This document shows, piece after piece, positions 1-7,879 of a DNA stretch of 18,318 nucleotides. Numbering within the stretch: the first letter of the stretch is position 1; each line of letters starts with the position of its first letter. The notes beneath the pieces were generated by a model that searched no databases, was not told the DNA's origin, and saw only the letters and a program-made list of their open reading frames with translations. The stretch is from positions 1 through 18,318 of the forward strand of contig JABDKS010000086.1 of the NCBI GenBank assembly GCA_013002105.1, read 5' to 3'. This DNA is from Pirellulaceae bacterium. Its GTDB lineage: Bacteria; Planctomycetota; Planctomycetia; Pirellulales; Pirellulaceae. Both the position numbers and the translations under genes were made by a program.

Positions 1-997
1 TAGATGAAAGACCTGACGCATTCATGAGTACGGTAATGGAAGATTTTTCAATCTGCGGTGATGTGAAACTGGTAGCAATCCAGCGGCCCTGGTGAGATTT
101 TTTCATCCGGTCAAGTCGCACCGCGAGTCGTTTTTCGTCACCAGTTACAATGTAGATGTATTCGCGGTGATGAAGCAATGTTTCTTGACCGGGTGTCATA
201 TTTCCGGACCCCCCGCAAATTTCTTTGTGACTGTGAATCACCATAACGCCTTTCGTCCCGGAGTCATTGCCAAAGTTATTCGCGTGTTTGCGAATCTCCC
301 CGGTCACCTTGGTAAAGCTGTCGCGCATCTGTTTGCGGCGGCGATGATCTCGGAAATCATCGAAGTTTTTCTGATAGGATTTCTCGGCGGCCACCAGAGC
401 ACGCTCGTACTTCGAATAACGTGACCGAATCAGGTCAGCGTTTTGCTGCAACTCCTGGCCAGTCGCCTGCAATAGATGTGTGATAAACGAATCGTCTGCT
501 GTCTTTCCGTCCCGCTCCAGGTGTTTGTCCAAATCAGCAAGTACCTGTTGTCTGAGTGATTCAAGTTCTTCCACGCGTGTTTTGACGAACGATTCATTGT
601 CTGTATTATTCCTCCCTTGGTTGAGGAATTTTTGGTCGGCCACAATCTGGCGGTCGATCTCCGCTAGCGAGACTAACGCTCTCCTTCGGTAGTCGCCCAC
701 CACGTTGGCGATGGACTCGGACGGCGGTGAAGAAATCGTAATCCTTTTGGATAGCGTAATATTCTTGGTGTAGTAGCTCTGAAATAGGCTAAGAAACTCC
801 ATGTCATTTTGCACCTCATTGAAAGTGCGACCGGACGCCTTTGCCAGTTCCTCGGTCGCCGGTCGCATTTTGTCGATCGCCGCATGCTCGAGTTGTTCAA
901 AGAACTCGACATCGCGCAATGTTTGCTCTTCTTGCCCATGCACGCCTGCGAAGAGCATCATGACGGAAGTCAGTGCGAAAGCGAGTAGAAAACGCAT
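1..997 (-). CDS. Secreted coiled-coil protein of unknown function (3' end off the window)
   Basis: The minus frame is open from the ATG at 997 to the window edge, about 332 codons with no stop, so the C-terminus is missing. The start is supported by AAAGGA at 1004-1009, six bases upstream; an in-frame ATG at 1015 has no such support. Residues 1-21 are a hydrophobic signal peptide (MRFLLAFALTSVMMLFAGVHG), followed by QEEQ. Residues ~25-250 are charged and helix-rich (Glu, Gln, Lys, Arg, Leu), suggesting coiled coil. The last visible ~80 residues change character and contain a Cys-Gly-Gly stretch (HKEICGGSGN), then beta-strand-like segments (EYIYIVTGDEK), suggesting a separate small domain. I do not recognise the family. 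It is probably exported to the periplasm or beyond. It lies in the same orientation as the two secreted proteins at 2162-7181 but is separated from them by 1.16 kb, so it is probably transcribed separately. Confidence 0.75.
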   Translation of the reverse strand, partial: MRFLLAFALTSVMMLFAGVHGQEEQTLRDVEFFEQLEHAAIDKMRPATEELAKASGRTFNEVQNDMEFLSLFQSYYTKNITLSKRITISSPPSESIANVVGDYRRRALVSLAEIDRQIVADQKFLNQGRNNTDNESFVKTRVEELESLRQQVLADLDKHLERDGKTADDSFITHLLQATGQELQQNADLIRSRYSKYERALVAAEKSYQKNFDDFRDHRRRKQMRDSFTKVTGEIRKHANNFGNDSGTKGVMVIHSHKEICGGSGNMTPGQETLLHHREYIYIVTGDEKRLAVRLDRMKKSHQGRWIATSFTSPQIEKSSITVLMNASGLSS

Positions 998-2161
998 CCT
1001 GTATCCTTTGATCATGGGTTGGACGGAATCACGTTTTTCGAAATTGCGGTGGCAATCCTGCATCTATTCTAGTGCATAACGTCGCGCCCAATGGAATTTT
1101 CATCTCGGCACGAAGGCTTTCGTTTTCTGCCATTTGCTGGACATCCGTCAATGAAACGTTTGCTGTGAGACGAGTCGGATCTGGAGGCGATAGAGTGGCT
1201 CGCTATCAAGTGATGAACCTCCTAAGGTTCTCGTCGAGCGTGCGGGTGACGAGCGTGCGGGTAACGAGCGTGCGGGCAACGTGCGTGTGTTTGTCCAAAA
1301 TTAGCATCCGGTTTCTTTGATGGGCATGCCCGCGGCGCGCTCGCGGTGATCGTTCAAATTTCTCCGCGGTCGGCCTCAAGTATGAATGGCGTAAGGCTTA
1401 GTCGATGGGCCGTGTGTACTTGGTTCTGCCAGGGATTGTCATCTTGTCTCACACTCGGAGTTGAATGCGACCTGCAACGTCAAGGATTCGGTCGTCTGCT
1501 GGATCGGCCATTGTCCGCTCGCTGTCCTATCACACAGCCTGCTAGGATGATTCAGTGGCACCTCTGTAATCCTGGCTGCAGAGAACGAATTTGTGACGGC
1601 ATGTTTCGGGATCATCATCCAAGGTGTTACAGACGCGTTATTTCTTCTCGGATTCAGCCCATTGATTGGCTACGTGGCTTGGGCAGCGTGCAAGTGAAGG
1701 ATCAACGCGTGGTGGGCGATACTGGGTGGCATTGCCTAATTAGGTCTATCGACTGTTCTCAGTTTCCCGCGCATGAGCGCGGTGGATTTTTATCGAAGAA
1801 TGAGTTTTCCAGTCGAGCAGTTAAAAAATGTTGGAGGAATCCGGCATGTTGACGATAAACGCGCCATGAGTGGCCTGAGCATGTTTTGTGGTTATCATCG
1901 GATTCCTGCTTTGGGTCCGCAGCTATTGACCCGCTGGCACGATCGGTAACCGGGTATCGTAAGGCTGTCACGAGGTCAGGGATTTGGTCCGTTACCGGCT
2001 CCGCTCGCCCCCCTATGGCCCACCGATCGTCGACTAACTCCGCGTGGTCGCAACCGATTCGGTTTCAGGCGACTCGGTACCGATCTCGGATGCCTACCGG
2101 GTAACTCCGATCTACTTCATCCCAAGACCGAACCGGTTTATCAGACGACAGCACGAATGTG
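998..2161. other. 1.16-kb gene-free spacer
   Basis: No convincing coding sequence was found on either strand. The longest frames (for example 1346-1852 plus) are rich in Cys, Trp, Arg and Ser, have no recognisable motif and start at GTG without a ribosome binding site. The only structure noticed is a 15-bp tandem repeat at 1236-1280. The promoter of the leftward gene starting at 997 should lie in its left part, but no clear -10/-35 was identified. No terminator with a T-run was seen after the PDZ-Sel1 gene, which ends at 2162. Confidence 0.6.
1236..1280. repeat. Tandem repeat, 15-bp unit, three copies
   Basis: Three back-to-back copies of gagcgtgcgggtgac (1236-1250), with variants ending gtaac (1251-1265) and gcaac (1266-1280). 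They are followed by a degenerate partial copy beginning gtgcgtgtg. The unit length is a multiple of three, but no credible gene covers it. It lies about 240 bp upstream of the start at 997. It could be a slippage-prone microsatellite or an array of protein-binding sites; nothing in the sequence decides between them. Confidence 0.7.
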
Positions 2162-4138
2162 CTAGCGACGACGCCTAAGTGGCGCAGCTCGCACGCGATT
2201 GTAGCTATCCCAAAAGCTCTTCATCAGTGGTCCTTGGCCGCGCGTGGTTCCACGGTTGGTGTTGCGCGGCGGCGTTTGATTGACACTGGGTATCGTGTTG
2301 GTTTGACTTGGTTGATATTGGCTTTGCGTTGCCGCGCGATTGGGGCCCTGTTGTGTGATCGTGGCTTGTTGCGGATAAGTTCCCTGCGGATGCGTATTGT
2401 GCGAATAAGTAACCTGCGGAGAAGCCACCTGCGGATGCGTACCTTGCGAATAAGTCCGCTCGTGTACTGGGGCTGGTACCTTTGCTGTCGTGGTCTGGTC
2501 GGGTGTCGCAGGCTGAGTGGTCATCGCTTGCGTGATCGTAGCGGGGGTGGAAGCTGCCATCGAACGAAACTCTGCGATTCGCTTTTTAGCCCATGCGTTG
2601 CCTTTGTCGGCTGCTACCAGGTACCAAGTAATTGCCTCGACGCGATTCTTGGGAACGCTATGGCCGTTCTCGTAAAAATAGCCAATCAAAGCATGCGCCT
2701 GCGCGTTGCCTCGCCCGGCGGCTCGCTCGTACCACTTCAGAGCTGTCGCATAACTTTGTTGAAATCCTTTCCCACCTTGGATCAGCAGACCCAATTTTAC
2801 TTCTGCCTCTGCATTCTTTTGTCGCGCTGCTGCGTGAAAGAGTTTGCCGGCTTGCCCGTAGTCGATTGGCACACCTTTGCCGCTTTCAAACAACTTGCCC
2901 AACGACAACTGGGCCGCCGAACTTCCTGCGTCCGCTGCTTTGCGATAGTGTTTGACCGCGAGCGTGAGATCGACGTTGGTCCCAATCATGCCGGATTCGT
3001 AAATCTTACCAAGCTTCCAGTCGGCATGTGTTTCGCCGCCATCGGCCGCCTGTGAGTAATACTGTCGTGCAAGCATTCCGTTTTTTTCGACTCCCCAACC
3101 TGCGAGATGATGATCGCCCAGTTTCAGTGCGGCGGAGGCGTCACCGGCATCAGCGGATTTCTCGTACCAATGGATCGCCTTGACATAGTCCTTCAAGCCT
3201 TCGTCATTGCGGTACATATCGCCAAGGTTTTCCATGGCCATCGGCAAATCTTGTTCGGCGGCCAGCTTGAAATACTCAATTGCTTTTCGAGAATCCTGAC
3301 CAACGTATTTTCCGAATTGGTACATGAGTCCCAGGTTATTTTGAGCATGTGCATCTGCTTGCTTGGCGGCCAACATAAAGAATGTGTAGGCACGTTCGTA
3401 ATCAATCTCAACGCCGAGGCCTTCGAAGTACATCCACCCGATTGACGTTTGAGCGCCGGGCAGACCTTGCTCGGCGGCGAGCAGAAACCATTTTAGTGCT
3501 TCGTTGTAATCCTGTTGGACACCCTGTCCGGTGTAGTACCGACGGGCTAGATTTTCTTGGGCATGGGGTTGGCCTTGCTCGGCGGCTTTGCGGTACCAGT
3601 GAATCGCTTTCTGGATGTCTGTTTTCACACCGATCCCGTTGTAATAGTTATATCCCAGTTGAAGCTGAGATGCGGCGTTACCAGCGGCCGCATCTTCCAT
3701 GGTGAATTTCAAGGCATGTGCGTCGGTTAGAACTGCCGGCCGGACGGTGATCTCCAATTCGTCGCCTGCACGAAATACATTCAACCGGATTTCATCGTCG
3801 TTCTTGGAGGCTGCTCTGAGCATGCTGAGGCACTCCTGGATGTCACCTGGGAATTCACCGTTGACCATCAGGATGACATCGTTCTTTCTGAGTCCCGCAT
3901 GGAAGGCTGGCGAATCTTCGATCGAAATTTTGACGACCGAGCCCATGGTTGCCGGCAGGCCGAGCTGTTTGGCTAGCGTGTCGTCGACGGCTTCTAGCTT
4001 CGCACCAATCTGTTTCGGCCTCGCAGGCCCCTGAGCCGATGCTGGATGAGCGGTGAGCAAGACGGCAATAGCAAGCGGCAGCGATGCCAATTTTTGAAGC
4101 GTGATCGGAGCAACCATGTTTGTGAGGATAGTCTTCAT
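2162..4138 (-). CDS. Exported PDZ-domain protein with ten Sel1-like repeats
   Basis: A 658-residue protein with a signal peptide at 1-35 ending in AHPASA. A PDZ domain spans about residues 42-136, with the ligand-groove-like segment ATMGSVVKISIEDSPAFHAGL and then NDVILMVNGE. Ten consecutive ~36-residue Sel1-like (TPR-type) repeats cover about 150-512, with the usual A-x-x-x-L-G-x-x-Y-x-x-G-x-G-V-x-x-D-x-x-x-A-x-x-W-Y-x-x-A-A spacing; an eleventh is partial. The tail (~525-658) is low-complexity Thr/Gln/Pro and ends in a basic LRRRR. Sel1 arrays are protein-protein scaffolds and PDZ domains bind C-terminal or extended peptides, so a periplasmic adaptor role is inferred; no catalytic motif is present. 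The start ATG is preceded by GAGG at 4147-4150. It begins 49 bp after the stop of the 997-residue gene at 4188-7181, so the two are probably co-transcribed and may work together. Confidence 0.9.
   Translation of the reverse strand: MKTILTNMVAPITLQKLASLPLAIAVLLTAHPASAQGPARPKQIGAKLEAVDDTLAKQLGLPATMGSVVKISIEDSPAFHAGLRKNDVILMVNGEFPGDIQECLSMLRAASKNDDEIRLNVFRAGDELEITVRPAVLTDAHALKFTMEDAAAGNAASQLQLGYNYYNGIGVKTDIQKAIHWYRKAAEQGQPHAQENLARRYYTGQGVQQDYNEALKWFLLAAEQGLPGAQTSIGWMYFEGLGVEIDYERAYTFFMLAAKQADAHAQNNLGLMYQFGKYVGQDSRKAIEYFKLAAEQDLPMAMENLGDMYRNDEGLKDYVKAIHWYEKSADAGDASAALKLGDHHLAGWGVEKNGMLARQYYSQAADGGETHADWKLGKIYESGMIGTNVDLTLAVKHYRKAADAGSSAAQLSLGKLFESGKGVPIDYGQAGKLFHAAARQKNAEAEVKLGLLIQGGKGFQQSYATALKWYERAAGRGNAQAHALIGYFYENGHSVPKNRVEAITWYLVAADKGNAWAKKRIAEFRSMAASTPATITQAMTTQPATPDQTTTAKVPAPVHERTYSQGTHPQVASPQVTYSHNTHPQGTYPQQATITQQGPNRAATQSQYQPSQTNTIPSVNQTPPRNTNRGTTRGQGPLMKSFWDSYNRVRAAPLRRRR
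2383..2455. repeat. Intragenic direct repeat, 28-bp unit, in the PDZ-Sel1 gene tail
   Basis: A 28-bp block at 2383-2410 recurs at 2428-2455 with 25 of 28 bases identical (offset 45 bp, in frame). It encodes the repeated T-Y-S-x-x-T-H-P-Q type motif in the Thr/Gln/Pro-rich C-terminal tail. Related partial copies flank it. This is a slippage-expanded linker within the coding region, not a separate element. Confidence 0.7.
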
Positions 4139-4187
4139 TTAATGTGCCTCGCATGCGTGGAATCGACGGTTCCGACATTGAACGTCA

Positions 4188-7181
4188 TTACCACCCCCGA
4201 CCTCCAGGGACGTAGTACGGCTGGTTGAACTGACCGGTTGGCCGTTGCTGATCCAGTAAGCCGCCGTACGGGTTATTCAACGGGGTATACGGTTGACGTG
4301 ATCGGTAACCTTGTTGTTGCTGTTGCAGCTGCTGCGACAGCGCTTGCATACCACTGATAATTTGCTGTTGTCGTTGTTGCCGCGTGGCCGCTTGTTGCTG
4401 TTGAGCATAAGCTTGTTGCTGTCGAGCGTAGGCTTGCTGTTGTGCATAAGCCTGCTGTTGGCGTTGTCGTTGTGCATATGCTTGTTGTTGGCGCTGCTGA
4501 ATGACTTGGTTCTGCTGCGTTTGCTGTTGCGAATACGTTTGCTGGTTTGGATAGATCTGCTGAGTCCTGTTCTGGTTGTTGCCATACAGAAGACGCTGGG
4601 ACATGGTTGGATCGTTGTTGTACAAAATCTCACCCGCCATGTTTGGGTTGTTGTAGATCTGGCCGACCGTGCTTGGGGTGCGAACCTGATTCGTCGTCTG
4701 TTCTGCGAGTTGACGATTTCTTGCCGCTAGTTGTGCTTGTTGCTGTTGAAACGCAATATTGGCCTGTTGTTTTCGTTGCTGTTCTTCTTGGTCAAGGCGA
4801 ATTCTGGTCGCTTGGGCCTCTGCCGCATCTACCTGCTGTGCAAGTTGGCTCGCTTCTCTGCGGTAGCTCGCATTGGATGTAGAGCTGTTGTTGGGAACCG
4901 AATCGGTATTTGGCAGGGTGCCGGATCCGAAACGTTCAGGTTTTCCGATAATCGATTGTCCTTTTCGTTCAAGTGCATCGAGTCTCGCCCGCGTCTGGGC
5001 ATCCGATCCTGGTTCAAAGGTCTGTGGGATGAACTCCAAATCTGGTTTTGCTTTCGGAGTAGTTTTCCCATTTGCATCATCCCGTTGCTGTTTGTCCGGC
5101 GATGGGTTCATCGATGCAATCATGTTTTGCGATGCGTTCTTGCCCGGTTCGATCAAGTCGCGAATTCCTTCGAGGTCACCGGTGCGGATGCGCGCGGCGA
5201 TGTCGATCGTGCGAACCCCGGGCTTCATGCGGATCTTTCCTTCGCGGAGAGCTCGCCAGTATGCAGATTCCAAATCTCGCTGTTCGTCTTCGCTTTTCAT
5301 TCGATCCGACTGACCCCCGAAATATTCCATCAAGTTGTTTGAGACGCGATCGGTTGCTGCAAGGGTCATGTTTGCGCGTTCATTTGCCCACCGATCCACT
5401 CGTTTACCCGTCTCGGTGTTCTCAAGCACGTAGCGTCCACCTCCGTAACCGATCGACCAACCTCCGTACATTGCACCAAAGGTCGGTACGGCTTCGGAAA
5501 TCGCACCAATAAATCCATTTTTGCTCATTGTCCAGGCGGCTTGTTCCGCCTGACGAAAGTACTCGTTCGCCTCTGCATCCGTGATATTCGGATCGGTCGC
5601 TTTTTGAATACTTTGAGTCCAAATGCGTGCCTGATTTGCGGCATCCAGCATTTCAACCGCGGTTCCAACTTTAGATAGGTTGTCGAGTCCACCGAGCGAA
5701 TTGGCTACCGATTGATTCAGGGTTCGCCTCATGCCTCGAAGCTCATTCAGATCGTCAGTGACGTTCAAGGCAGTTTTGAGGCGATTGTCCAATTGGTCGA
5801 ATGCCGATTTGGCGGCCGATCTAGCACGTGCAACCGAGGATGCGACAGGTTGCTTTTTCGCGATTGCAGTCTTGGCAGCGTCAGCTCCCGCGGTTGTTAC
5901 AGCATTTTGTGCACGCTGGCGCATCTTGTTAGCGACCTCGCCGGCGAAAGACTCCCGACGCAAGGACGTCTTGTTCAGGGCAGTCTTTTGAAGCGTATGA
6001 TCGATTCTGGCAATCAAATCACCTTTGGCGGCTGGTGGCAACCGCTCGGTCAGCTCTGCAATCTGCGCAGCCGCGTTTGGAAACTTCTTGGGGTTCTTCA
6101 TTGCGGCTTCTGCCATCGACTCGGCCAGTTCAGAAACGGCTCGATTGATCGAGTTATCGGCGACGGCACTGGCGATGCCCGTCTGACTCCGATTGGCGAA
6201 TGATCGCTTCGCGCCGCGCTTGGCGATCGTTCCACTAGGCTTTTTTCGAATCGTCATGGAACCATCGTGATTGAGTCTTCGCTGATAACGCGATGCAATG
6301 TTCGTGTCCTTTAGCGGGGGTAGGCCTTCCTGTTTTCGCAAGAATTCGTTGGCCGCTTCGATCCGGCTGATGTACTTTTGCTCCTGGGCCATCAAGCGGT
6401 GGAAGTCCGCCATCTCGTCCGCATTCGCGAGAATGGAGGGATCTTTTCGAATCTTGGCAAGCTTGGTCTGCTTCTTTTCAATGAAGTCCTGCATTTCGGA
6501 ACCGTAGTCGGCGAACTCCTCGGGTTTGACCCTTGTGCCATCGCCCGCCCTGGATGACCGCTCATACTCGGCAGCATTTCGTCTTGTATAGGCATCATTG
6601 TTCAATTCAGCTATTTCCCGAAACTGGGCATCGGTGACCGTTTTGGGATCCGCCATGAAATCGACGTCCAGTTGGTTATGCCAGTCGTTGCGCGGTTTGA
6701 ATTCCAGACCCTCTGCCTCAAGCGCCTCCTTCAGATGAGAATTGACATTTTGGTTGTATGTTTCCTGCATATTTCTGATGTCAGCAACAGGATCATCGCC
6801 ATGGAGTTCAATGATGTAGTCCGAATCGGTCCCTGGACTAAATGTGTCCGACGTACTTTTCTGCACTTCGAACTTACCCTTTGAATCAGGAACAGCTTCG
6901 CTGGCAAGCCTACGATTTGTTACCGCGAAGTCGCGCTGGACAGCTTGATACGACTCATCAGGAATCCATCCGTTGAGGGTCGCGCTATTAATCGCGTCAT
7001 TGTTCATAAACAGGAGTGCCTTTTGCCCTTCGGTTGCCGTGCCAACTCGCGACGCTTCGATCGCGGTCATGACCTGCTGCGAAAGCTGCGCATCGACCGC
7101 ATTCCAACTACAAGCAGCAAAACCAATGACCAGAACCACGGTTGTTGGGAAGCGGGCGAAAATGCTGAAAGCTGAGAACAT
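4188..7181 (-). CDS. Large secreted protein of unknown function with Gln-rich C-terminal tail
   Basis: A 997-residue protein counted from the ATG at 7181. An upstream TTG at 7232 would add 17 residues before the hydrophobic signal segment (FPTTVVLVIGFAACSWNAVDA); the inner ATG has AGAGG seven bases upstream and is preferred. The signal peptide covers about 1-31. An acidic region (~105-215) contains SPGTDSDYIIEL and LDVDF. Residues ~215-560 are Ala/Lys/Arg-rich and helical. About residues 575-605 is a Gly-rich hydrophobic stretch (FGAMYGGWSIGYGGGRYVL). Roughly 770-980 is a Gln/Asn-rich tail with AYAQ(Q) repeats, ending YYVPGGRGW. I do not recognise a family. The Asp pattern loosely recalls a nucleotidyltransferase active site, but that is speculative. 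The protein is likely extracellular or surface-attached, with a sticky prion-like tail. It is the first gene of a probable operon with the PDZ-Sel1 protein 49 bp downstream. Confidence 0.85.
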   Translation of the reverse strand: MFSAFSIFARFPTTVVLVIGFAACSWNAVDAQLSQQVMTAIEASRVGTATEGQKALLFMNNDAINSATLNGWIPDESYQAVQRDFAVTNRRLASEAVPDSKGKFEVQKSTSDTFSPGTDSDYIIELHGDDPVADIRNMQETYNQNVNSHLKEALEAEGLEFKPRNDWHNQLDVDFMADPKTVTDAQFREIAELNNDAYTRRNAAEYERSSRAGDGTRVKPEEFADYGSEMQDFIEKKQTKLAKIRKDPSILANADEMADFHRLMAQEQKYISRIEAANEFLRKQEGLPPLKDTNIASRYQRRLNHDGSMTIRKKPSGTIAKRGAKRSFANRSQTGIASAVADNSINRAVSELAESMAEAAMKNPKKFPNAAAQIAELTERLPPAAKGDLIARIDHTLQKTALNKTSLRRESFAGEVANKMRQRAQNAVTTAGADAAKTAIAKKQPVASSVARARSAAKSAFDQLDNRLKTALNVTDDLNELRGMRRTLNQSVANSLGGLDNLSKVGTAVEMLDAANQARIWTQSIQKATDPNITDAEANEYFRQAEQAAWTMSKNGFIGAISEAVPTFGAMYGGWSIGYGGGRYVLENTETGKRVDRWANERANMTLAATDRVSNNLMEYFGGQSDRMKSEDEQRDLESAYWRALREGKIRMKPGVRTIDIAARIRTGDLEGIRDLIEPGKNASQNMIASMNPSPDKQQRDDANGKTTPKAKPDLEFIPQTFEPGSDAQTRARLDALERKGQSIIGKPERFGSGTLPNTDSVPNNSSTSNASYRREASQLAQQVDAAEAQATRIRLDQEEQQRKQQANIAFQQQQAQLAARNRQLAEQTTNQVRTPSTVGQIYNNPNMAGEILYNNDPTMSQRLLYGNNQNRTQQIYPNQQTYSQQQTQQNQVIQQRQQQAYAQRQRQQQAYAQQQAYARQQQAYAQQQQAATRQQRQQQIISGMQALSQQLQQQQQGYRSRQPYTPLNNPYGGLLDQQRPTGQFNQPYYVPGGRGW
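4391..4499. repeat. Glutamine-codon-rich repeat tract (QQQAYAQ units)
   Basis: Within the coding region, CAG/CAA-type codons (read on the minus strand) alternate with Ala-Tyr-Ala-Gln units. Four AYAQ/AYAR copies are separated by variable Gln/Arg runs. The irregular unit length and codon mixing suggest an old, diverged expansion. The adjacent tail up to about 4800 is also Gln-rich but less repetitive. Confidence 0.75.
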
Positions 7182-7188
7182 TGGAAGG

Positions 7189-7193
7189 CCTCT
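7189..7193 (-). promoter_or_regulatory. Ribosome binding site deciding the start at 7181
   Basis: The minus strand reads AGAGG, then seven bases, then ATG (7181-7179). The upstream alternative TTG at 7232 would place a basic 17-residue extension before the signal peptide. The ATG at 7181 is therefore chosen. Confidence 0.6.
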
Positions 7194-7467
7194 GCGTACC
7201 GAGAGATGCGGCTTGGGGAAGTATGGCTGCAAGCTTGCGCCACGAAGAATCCCCCAACTTCCATGGTAGACACCAAGAGATCACGAATCGAACTATTTTC
7301 GAGGAATGTGGCTCGTTCACTGTCCGCCTGTATATGCACTGGTCGGATACTGAACCTGCAGGTGGCAGTTATCGGTCCCAATGCGGTTCTATAGCGGCAA
7401 CAGCAAGCGAAGTTTCCTCAGTCAAAATTCTTACGTCGCTGTTTTTCAAAACGACAAATGTTCCATG

Positions 7468-7489
7468 GGTTCACGCAATTGCGTGAACC
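7468..7489. promoter_or_regulatory. Perfect 22-bp palindrome, candidate operator
   Basis: GGTTCACGCAA is followed immediately by its exact reverse complement, with no spacer. The flanking bases break the symmetry, so the element is exactly 22 bp. Neither side has a T-run, which argues against an intrinsic terminator. A perfect dyad of this size suits a dimeric regulator (for example TetR- or LacI-type); the regulator is unknown. It sits 286 bp upstream of the start at 7181 and 390 bp after the xylanase stop. Confidence 0.5.
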
Positions 7490-7840
7490 GAAAGCGAAAT
7501 CGTCGGCAGACAGCAGCTTGCTAAACGGCCCCGCCGAATCGAAGGACGTTGAAGCACGAAGCACTGGTTCGTAGAAACAAACTGACGAGAAAGGAGGCAG
7601 CCCCAATAGTCAATACGGTCTGTCGCCGTCGCATTGACGAGACAGTGTCTAGCGGCAACGCGAAACTTGTCTCAAGCTATCGAACCAATATTTGAATGGA
7701 ACAAGGTCGTGCTACGGAGGCGGTTACTACCAAAAACACGGTGCAGTTTGCCGTCGCTTGCAGGTTCGGCGAAACCAGATTTCTGCGGTCGTGCAGTGAT
7801 ACCGATTGACGCTGAGGATCGGTGAGAGCTTGATGAGGAT

Positions 7841-7856
7841 CACCACCAACGTGGTG
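7841..7856 (-). terminator. Small hairpin after the CE15-GH10 gene, weak terminator candidate
   Basis: CACCAC, a four-base loop (CAAC), then GTGGTG, located 24 bases downstream of the stop at 7880 in the direction of transcription. The stem is GC-rich and perfect but only six pairs long, and no T-run follows on the minus strand. A terminator role is only possible, not shown. Confidence 0.2.
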
Positions 7857-7879
7857 CGGACCCGGTCAAAACTTGGGAG

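Larger units (their letters stand above)
7182..7879. other. Roughly 700-bp spacer upstream of the secreted-protein operon
   Basis: No convincing gene was found. Short frames at 7418-7606 (minus) and 7634-7825 (plus) lack motifs and ribosome binding sites. The spacer contains a 22-bp perfect palindrome at 7468-7489 and a small GC-rich hairpin at 7841-7856 just after the xylanase stop. It must hold the promoter for the leftward operon starting at 7181. Confidence 0.6.

Noticed and set aside
1346..1852. 168-codon plus-strand frame in the long spacer
   Set aside because: GTG start without ribosome binding site, composition rich in Cys, Trp, Arg and Ser, no motif; reads like chance.
1759..1971. 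70-codon minus-strand frame in the same spacer
   Set aside because: Short, no ribosome binding site, no recognisable domain; could be a dispersed-repeat translation but this cannot be tested here.
2159..3055. 298-codon plus-strand frame opposite the PDZ-Sel1 gene
   Set aside because: Antisense shadow of a gene with clear repeats and signal peptide; translation is Arg/Leu/Cys-rich without motif.
4311..5342. Plus-strand Leu-rich frames opposite the Gln-rich tail
   Set aside because: Poly-Leu arises from reading glutamine codons in antisense; not a membrane protein.
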